Part shown: positions 59,671 to 64,000 of the stretch, in pieces
How the letters are laid out: each line of letters starts with the position of its first letter
Position numbering within the stretch: position 1 is the first letter of the stretch
Assembly: GCF_900086655.1 (NCBI RefSeq)
Contig: NZ_LT575476.1
Coordinates: 2,639,869-2,703,868 of the forward strand
DNA length: 64,000 bases
Source: Paenibacillus tuaregi
GTDB lineage: Bacteria > Bacillota > Bacilli > Paenibacillales > Paenibacillaceae
Direction: 5' to 3'
Notes under the pieces: model-generated
Told to the model about the DNA's origin: nothing
Databases searched by the model: none
The model's input: only the letters and a program-made list of their open reading frames with translations
Program-made: the position numbers and the translations under genes

Positions 59671-60606
59671 CTATCTTTTCCTGTAGAAATTTTGGGCTTG
59701 ATACCATTCGACTGTTGCTGCCAGAGACTCTTCCAACGCTGTCGCCTGCTGTCCGAACCGATTCGTAAATTTTTGGTTGCTTACAACAAAATCATTCTCA
59801 AATTGATAGAACATCTCGATACTTTCCCTCGCTGCTGGGGTGAATAACCCGCCAAATCGGAGCATCCACTTTCCCATAGGCCTTATCGTTGCCTCAACAT
59901 CGGCAATCCCTGCGGCTAACTTTACGAACTCTGTTACGGATACTGCTTCAGCATTGGGCACATGCCAAGGCTCTCCATAAGTATCATCTGCTTGACCGAG
60001 CATCACGAGCGCTCTTCCGAAATCTTCAATGAACGTATACGTATGCCTCCGAGAGGGATCCCCCATTACAGTCACTTGCTTACCTTCGACAAGCGGCTGA
60101 AACATCCTTGCACCAGCGGACGAGTCCGTCACGCCAGGTCCGAAGAAGTCAGACCCGCGACCAATTACGGACTGAAGCTCACCGCGTCGGTACAATTCTA
60201 ACAGCCGCTCTGAAAGCTTCGCACGAATCCGCCCCTTTTTCGTCTGTTCCGAGTTCGGCAGTCCTTCGTGCCTCTCGACGTCTACATCTCCGTACATATA
60301 CATATTTTCTGCGACAACAAGCTTGGCATCGGCTTCGATTACAGCCTTGATGATATTCTCTTGAAGCCGCTCGAATCTACCTTCCCACAGGTGATATGGA
60401 GGCTGCGCACATTGATAGACTATTGTTGCGCCTTTAACTGCCGCCTTCGCTTGATCAAGATCCATCAGATCGGCTTTTTCAACGGTTACACCGTCATTCC
60501 AAGTCGACTGGCCAGAGGAATTGATCATTCTAACCGGCTCTTCTCTCCTTCTAAGCTCACTGAATACAGATCTTCCGAGTGGTCCTGTGCCTAATATTAA
60601 GTGCAT
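59671..60606 (-). CDS. NAD(P)-binding epimerase/reductase, MerR-controlled
   Basis: This 311-residue extended SDR-like protein has LILGTGPLGRSVFSELRRR (GxGxxG, about 3-21), VYQCAQPPYHLWEG (about 68-81) and VVAENMYMYGDVD with a Tyr (about 96-108). The canonical YxxxK is not evident, so catalysis is uncertain; NmrA-like or isoflavone-reductase-like sensing is an alternative. The ATG follows GGGGGG by nine bases. Its promoter has the 19-base spacer and palindrome of MerR-activated promoters and starts inside the 3' end of the MerR gene, so it is almost surely the regulator's target. Confidence 0.82.
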   Translation of the reverse strand: MHLILGTGPLGRSVFSELRRREEPVRMINSSGQSTWNDGVTVEKADLMDLDQAKAAVKGATIVYQCAQPPYHLWEGRFERLQENIIKAVIEADAKLVVAENMYMYGDVDVERHEGLPNSEQTKKGRIRAKLSERLLELYRRGELQSVIGRGSDFFGPGVTDSSAGARMFQPLVEGKQVTVMGDPSRRHTYTFIEDFGRALVMLGQADDTYGEPWHVPNAEAVSVTEFVKLAAGIADVEATIRPMGKWMLRFGGLFTPAARESIEMFYQFENDFVVSNQKFTNRFGQQATALEESLAATVEWYQAQNFYRKR

Positions 60607-60639
60607 GTCGTGAATCCCCCCTGAATTTGGTATAAAACT

Positions 60640-60670
60640 AAAATAAACCCTATAGTCGCTATAGGGTCAA
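60640..60670 (-). promoter_or_regulatory. MerR-type promoter/operator
   Basis: On the minus strand TTGACC (60670-60665) and TATTTT (60645-60640) are 19 bases apart. The spacer carries the perfect palindrome ACCCTATAG-cga-CTATAGGGT (60647-60667). The long spacer is the hallmark of promoters that MerR-family proteins activate by DNA distortion. The -35 box and half the palindrome lie within the last codons and stop region of the MerR gene. Confidence 0.9.
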
Positions 60671-61519
60671 TACCTCTTTTACAGGAATTTGCAATTCTAC
60701 GATGAACTCGCTTGGATCACGCATCTGACTTAAATCAACGACATACTGCTCTATTACAGGCCCGCATTCGGCATACCCGTGTTGACTTATCCAGTCCATA
60801 AGTTGAAGATATACATTTTTGCATGACTCCTCGTTTGGAAGGCCGCTGTAGGTTGCCGTAATATAAACGCCACTGGGCAATGCCCGAACGAACGGATATT
60901 GAAGGGCATTCACAGACAATGGAATACATATTTCTATGTCTGAATCAGACCTGTCAAATGTGAGCAGATTTTCGTGATATATACTCATGATTGGGCCTTG
61001 TGAAGTCAATCCATGCGTTTCCAGCTTATCAAACAGCTGAGTAACGCGCAGAATAGATGCTTCCATTCCGCATACAGCCCGTTTCCTTTCGAATGCGACA
61101 ATGCGTTCGGACAATACCTTCAACTCAATTAAAATGTGTTTCTCTGCAAGCTTCTCATTTAGAATTTTCAGACTATCTAACTGGCCGATTCGGTGCTCTA
61201 TAGATGCAGCGGCCAATTGAAGATAACTGATTTCCATCAGCGTTTCATTCCTTTTCTCCTTCAGGGCCGAGCTTAATCCTTCTAGACCTCTCTGTTTCAA
61301 GATGCTGCCGATCTCTTCTAATGATAGCCGTAGCATCTTCAAATCTTGAACAATTTTTACCACTAGAATATCCATGTTGGAATAATAACGATAATGGGTA
61401 AAAGGATCGGTCCGACTGGGACTAACCAATCCAAGTTTATCGTAATATCGCAACGTTTGGATGGAAATTCCGCATATTCTTGACACGTGTCCTATCGTAT
61501 AAAATTGATCGTTAACCAC
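60659..61519 (-). CDS. MerR-family regulator with effector-binding domain (BmrR-like)
   Basis: This 286-residue protein starts at a GTG at 61519. The MerR DNA-binding domain is at about 5-75 (YTIGHVSRICGISIQTLRYYDKLGLVSPSR...HYRYYS), followed by a coiled-coil dimer helix (about 78-125) and a GyrI/BmrR-like effector domain (about 130-286; AFERKRAVCGMEASI, VYITATYSGLPNEES). Members of this layout bind hydrophobic drugs or cations. The cognate promoter overlaps its own 3' end and drives the downstream epimerase gene. Confidence 0.92.
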   Translation of the reverse strand: MVNDQFYTIGHVSRICGISIQTLRYYDKLGLVSPSRTDPFTHYRYYSNMDILVVKIVQDLKMLRLSLEEIGSILKQRGLEGLSSALKEKRNETLMEISYLQLAAASIEHRIGQLDSLKILNEKLAEKHILIELKVLSERIVAFERKRAVCGMEASILRVTQLFDKLETHGLTSQGPIMSIYHENLLTFDRSDSDIEICIPLSVNALQYPFVRALPSGVYITATYSGLPNEESCKNVYLQLMDWISQHGYAECGPVIEQYVVDLSQMRDPSEFIVELQIPVKEVLTL

Positions 61520-61672
61520 ACTGTTCTATCACCTGCCTCGGCATTTTCTTTTTATTATACTTTGCCTAGGGTTCACTTGTAACTTTCCCTTATTTATGAT
61601 GCGGTTCGCCGCAACACTTTTATAGCGAAATCGAAAGGGACTCGATCGGATGTCTTTTGCAGAAACTAGTCT

Positions 61673-62575
61673 CTATGTAATATGGCTTTCCCACTCTTCC
61701 AGGACAATTTGCTTCAACTGAATGACCGGACTTCTCAGCTCCTGTTCTTGTTCCAAGTAGGCACAAAGCGCCTGAATGAGCGATCTCTTGGGCTGAGTCT
61801 GAGAGATCTCCTTCTCCAGCAATTGAACAATCTCTTGCAGTTCCCTCCGCCGAGCGAGCCCGCCGGGCCAAGCCTCAAGCAGCGCGGTCACTCTACCGAA
61901 CAATTCTTCGATAATTCTTTCTTTTTCGCTATTCCAATCCTTTGAATCTGAATGAATAAATTTTGTGAATGCGGTTTGTCCAAGTAGCCCCTTCGAACCT
62001 GACCTAGACATATGTTCGACTAGCGCATCCATTATATCGACGATGAACCAAGCTGTATCCTCTATCGACAGTAGCTTCACCTCGAAGATGATGCGCTGCA
62101 GATAGTCCTTCAGGATCGCGCGGTATATAAAAATTAGATCCCAGAGAAACGATTCAATTCTCTCACCATAAACCTCAAGTAGCCAGTATCTATGCCACTC
62201 CATCATACGGGCGCGAACATGATTCCTTAGTAAACGGAAAGTTGCGTACTGCGTAATAGGAAGGTCTATGAAGTCAACCATAATGTGACTATATTCAATA
62301 AAATATTGAAAGCGAAATACGATTTGATTGACGAGCCGCTCCTTGGGAGTGCCCGTCTCAGTTTGTTTCAGGTGCTCAGCCCGATCAAAATAAACCGTCT
62401 GACACTCGTCGAAAACCGCGCACAATAAATCCTCTTTGGATGGAAAATACTTATACACCGAGCCCTTTGCAATGGAACAGTCCTGAGCAATTTCCTGAAT
62501 TGAGGTCGCCAGAAAGCCTTTTTCTTTAAACATCTTAGAAGCCGAACGAATAATATCCTGTTTGGTTACACTCAT
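61673..62575 (-). CDS. TetR-family regulator with long C-terminal domain
   Basis: The ATG at 62575 is preferred to one at 62611, which lacks a site. The 300-residue product is longer than usual for TetR (about 190). The HTH is clear (IIRSASKMFKEKGFLATSIQ, CSIAKGSVYKYFPSKEDLL, about 8-55); the remaining 240 residues are helical, with acidic/basic heptad-like stretches near the end (LARRRELQEIVQLLEKEISQ) that could form a coiled coil. It is divergent from an isochorismatase-fold gene, and four GGTCAA-type half-sites lie between. Confidence 0.88.
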   Translation of the reverse strand: MSVTKQDIIRSASKMFKEKGFLATSIQEIAQDCSIAKGSVYKYFPSKEDLLCAVFDECQTVYFDRAEHLKQTETGTPKERLVNQIVFRFQYFIEYSHIMVDFIDLPITQYATFRLLRNHVRARMMEWHRYWLLEVYGERIESFLWDLIFIYRAILKDYLQRIIFEVKLLSIEDTAWFIVDIMDALVEHMSRSGSKGLLGQTAFTKFIHSDSKDWNSEKERIIEELFGRVTALLEAWPGGLARRRELQEIVQLLEKEISQTQPKRSLIQALCAYLEQEQELRSPVIQLKQIVLEEWESHIT

Positions 62576-62632
62576 CCTCACGTATCCCCCACTTGACAGT
62601 TTTAAACTCATAGTACAGAATTATGAACATAG

Positions 62633-62684
62633 AGTCAATTGACCCATTTTTCAAAATATTAAACTGTAGGTCAAGCTGGGTCAA
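62633..62684. promoter_or_regulatory. Candidate TetR operators, GGTCAA half-sites
   Basis: GTCAATTGAC (62634-62643) is a perfect palindrome overlapping TTGACCCA (62639-62646). TAGGTCAA (62667-62674) and TGGGTCAA (62677-62684) are direct repeats ten bases apart and inverted relative to TTGACCCA. All lie between the divergent TetR and isochorismatase-like genes. Confidence 0.6.
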
Positions 62685-62715
62685 ACTCGATTTCTTAGTT
62701 GGAGTGTGATTAATC

Positions 62716-63294
62716 TTGGAAGAACTTTTGTTTCAATTTCCTAAGACGGCATTAATCGTAATCGACTTGCAAAAGTGGCTTGGAACCCAGTATGCCCCTC
62801 ACTCGGCAGAGCAAGTCGTCACCCGCGCCGCCACTATGGTTCAGGCATTCCGTGAGGCAGGCGCATTCGTAGGGCTTGTTCGCGTATCCACGAAAGACTT
62901 CAAAGATATGCCTCGTCCGTTGCTGGATCAGGCCCCCCCAGCCTTAAATCTGGTGCCTGGATGGGATGAAATTGTACCCGAGATCGGAGTCACTGAAACC
63001 GATCATTTAATTACCAAGCGCCAATGGGGAGCATTTTACGGAACGGACTTGGATCTGCAGTTGCGCCGGAGGGGCATCACGACGATTGTGCTTTGCGGCA
63101 TTGCTTCTGGTATCGGCGTAGATACCACTGCGCGTGAAGCCTTCGCCCATGGGTATCAGGTAATTTTTGCGACAGATGCCATGACAGGCTTCAGCGAGGA
63201 GGAACATGAACACGTAATTAAGGTCATCTTCCCGCGTATTGGCAGAATCCGCTCGTCCGAGCACATTCTTGCTTGCGCCGCGCTTCAATCCTAA
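62716..63294 (+). CDS. Isochorismatase-fold hydrolase lacking the catalytic Cys (YecD-like)
   Basis: The product is 192 residues from a TTG at 62716 (GGAG about eleven bases upstream, weak). The fold is clear: [13 protein letters not shown] (catalytic Asp, about 18), [14 protein letters not shown] (Lys, about 98) and [23 protein letters not shown] (about 128-150). In cysteine hydrolases of this family the second Gly of SGIGVD is the nucleophilic Cys; here it is Gly, as in YecD and in true isochorismatases. Amidase activity is therefore unlikely, and vinyl-ether or unknown hydrolysis is possible. Control by the divergent TetR is likely. Confidence 0.85.
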   Translation: MEELLFQFPKTALIVIDLQKWLGTQYAPHSAEQVVTRAATMVQAFREAGAFVGLVRVSTKDFKDMPRPLLDQAPPALNLVPGWDEIVPEIGVTETDHLITKRQWGAFYGTDLDLQLRRRGITTIVLCGIASGIGVDTTAREAFAHGYQVIFATDAMTGFSEEEHEHVIKVIFPRIGRIRSSEHILACAALQS

Positions 63295-63330
63295 CCAGCA
63301 TCTATATAATGGGAGCGGTAAATATCTATT

Positions 63331-63370
63331 AAAAAAGGCAGTGACAGGCAACTTGCTTCCACCCTGTCAC
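63331..63370 (-). terminator. Probable terminator of the phosphotransferase gene
   Basis: GTGACAGG (63341-63348) pairs with CCTGTCAC (63363-63370) across a 14-base loop; on the minus strand TGCC then TTTTTT follows. It lies about 200 bases past the phosphotransferase stop (63572). Confidence 0.5.
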
Positions 63371-63473
63371 AGCCCTCTCTTCCATGCCGACGTAGCTTTT
63401 CTACTCTTCATCACCTTTTACCAAAAAAATTGCGCCATTTGTGATACGGTTCACTGCGTATGATCTTAAACTA

Positions 63474-63545
63474 AACTGCCCATTAGCGCTGTCGATTTGC
63501 CGGCAGCCTGTTCTTATTATGCTATCGTGTCCCGTTAGCTCAACT
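63474..63545. repeat. R2 repeat copy
   Basis: ACTGCCCATTAGC, a short GCTG.CG / CG.CAGC hairpin, CTGTTCTTATTATGCTATCG and TGTCCCGTTAGCTCAACTA. The order and both end motifs equal the 13821 copy, with a smaller hairpin. Confidence 0.65.
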
Positions 63546-63571
63546 ACTCTGGACTGCTTTTTGGGTAGACC

Positions 63572-64000
63572 TCAATCCAGGCATTTAGCGAAGCGCTCAG
63601 TTATTTGGATGCCCCTGTGCCAATCAGTCCCTCCGTTTTCAATCGTCCAGCATGCCTCGAGCACGCCTCGTGCCACACCCCACATTGCGATACGGCGAGG
63701 GTCCAAGCCGAGGCGATCGGCCATAATCGCAATCCGCCCCCGCAGTACCTGTTCGCAATCACCGCCTCGATCTTCGTAGTTAAGCAGATACTGGATAGTA
63801 TCAAAATGGATGTCGCCGATCAGTCCTTTGGGGTCAATGACAACCCATTGCTCTTCGCCTTGGCGAAGGATGTTATCATGATGCAGATCGCCATGCAGTA
63901 GAAGACTCTCACTCGTGGTCGTAATAAGATACGCCAGACATTCTTCGGCATTTTCCACCCAGGTCTCAGGCAGTGGTGCGACAATGTTCACATCGTCGAA
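63572..64000 (-). CDS. Aminoglycoside phosphotransferase, StrB/APH(6)-like (3' part only)
   Basis: The frame is open through the right edge of the window, so the N-terminal part is missing here; an internal GTG at 63991 is not taken as the start. The visible about 142 residues hold LLLHGDLHHDNILRQ (catalytic HGDxHxxN loop) and WVVIDPKGLIGD (metal-binding DxKG, APH type). The HGDLHHDNIL...IDPKGLIGD combination is typical of the aminoglycoside/hydroxyurea kinase family (APH(6), StrB). It would phosphorylate streptomycin-like compounds or a related small molecule; resistance is not shown by sequence alone. Confidence 0.88.
   Translation of the reverse strand, partial: FDDVNIVAPLPETWVENAEECLAYLITTTSESLLLHGDLHHDNILRQGEEQWVVIDPKGLIGDIHFDTIQYLLNYEDRGGDCEQVLRGRIAIMADRLGLDPRRIAMWGVARGVLEACWTIENGGTDWHRGIQITERFAKCLD

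Overview
The window looks like a chromosomal segment of a Paenibacillus-type Firmicute. Supporting this are strong AGGAGG ribosome binding sites, frequent TTG and GTG starts, many lipoprotein solute-binding proteins paired with LplB/LplC-type permeases and no dedicated ATPase, a secreted propeller protein ending in a FIMAH-like module, a cre-like box, and intergenic repeats. No rRNA, tRNA, CRISPR array or intact insertion sequence was seen. The genus call is inference; no search was run.

Layout. (1) 290-6410, minus strand: electrophile/redox-stress genes, namely three intact aldo/keto reductases plus one broken one, a carboxymuconolactone decarboxylase-like protein, a Bcr/CflA exporter and a flavodoxin-fold quinone reductase. 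(2) 7017-11409: a beta-glucoside unit (6-phospho-beta-glucosidase, PTS EIIBCA) with a LysR regulator upstream. (3) 12100-24185: small regulator/enzyme pairs: PhzF-like protein, HxlR with zinc-less ADH/quinone reductase, a HEAT-like protein behind a broken gene, DHA2 exporter with ArsR, nitroreductase with HxlR, PIG-L deacetylase, ketopantoate-reductase-like protein with TetR. (4) 24337-27299: two-component system with a downstream lipoprotein. (5) 27807-31460: nitrite reductase genes nirB-nirD plus a HemD-like protein. (6) 31770-44200: an eight-gene carbohydrate locus (NAD-dependent epimerase, DapA-like aldolase, Gfo/Idh dehydrogenase, solute-binding protein, two permeases, alcohol dehydrogenase, large secreted propeller protein), preceded by a GntR regulator fused to a solute-binding-protein-like sensor domain. 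(7) 44468-50127: VOC protein, SRPBCC protein with an ECF sigma factor, amidase, quinol monooxygenase-like protein and a membrane-anchored protein of unknown function. (8) 50348-56364: a fructosamine (frl) locus: frlB, frlR, and frlO-N-M-D. (9) 56912-64000: DHA2 exporter with a fused Ada protein, NAD(P)-binding epimerase with MerR, TetR with a YecD-like isochorismatase-fold protein, and the 3' part of an aminoglycoside phosphotransferase.

The strongest unexplained signal is between the genes. A modular repeat (called R1 here) occurs complete four times and in pieces at several more loci. The complete copies carry an inverted repeat with compensatory base changes and a hairpin with a U-tract. 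All four lie downstream of a minus-strand gene, with the terminator pointing the way that gene is read. A second family (R2) carries hairpins next to CCCGTTAG motifs. Several regulators have readable candidate operators: a textbook 19-bp-spacer MerR promoter inside the end of merR, a shared FrlR site at both frl promoters, a shared 13-mer for the GntR/SBP fusion, and palindromes at both HxlR loci. The histidine kinase appears to start at a CTG overlapping the response-regulator stop codon.
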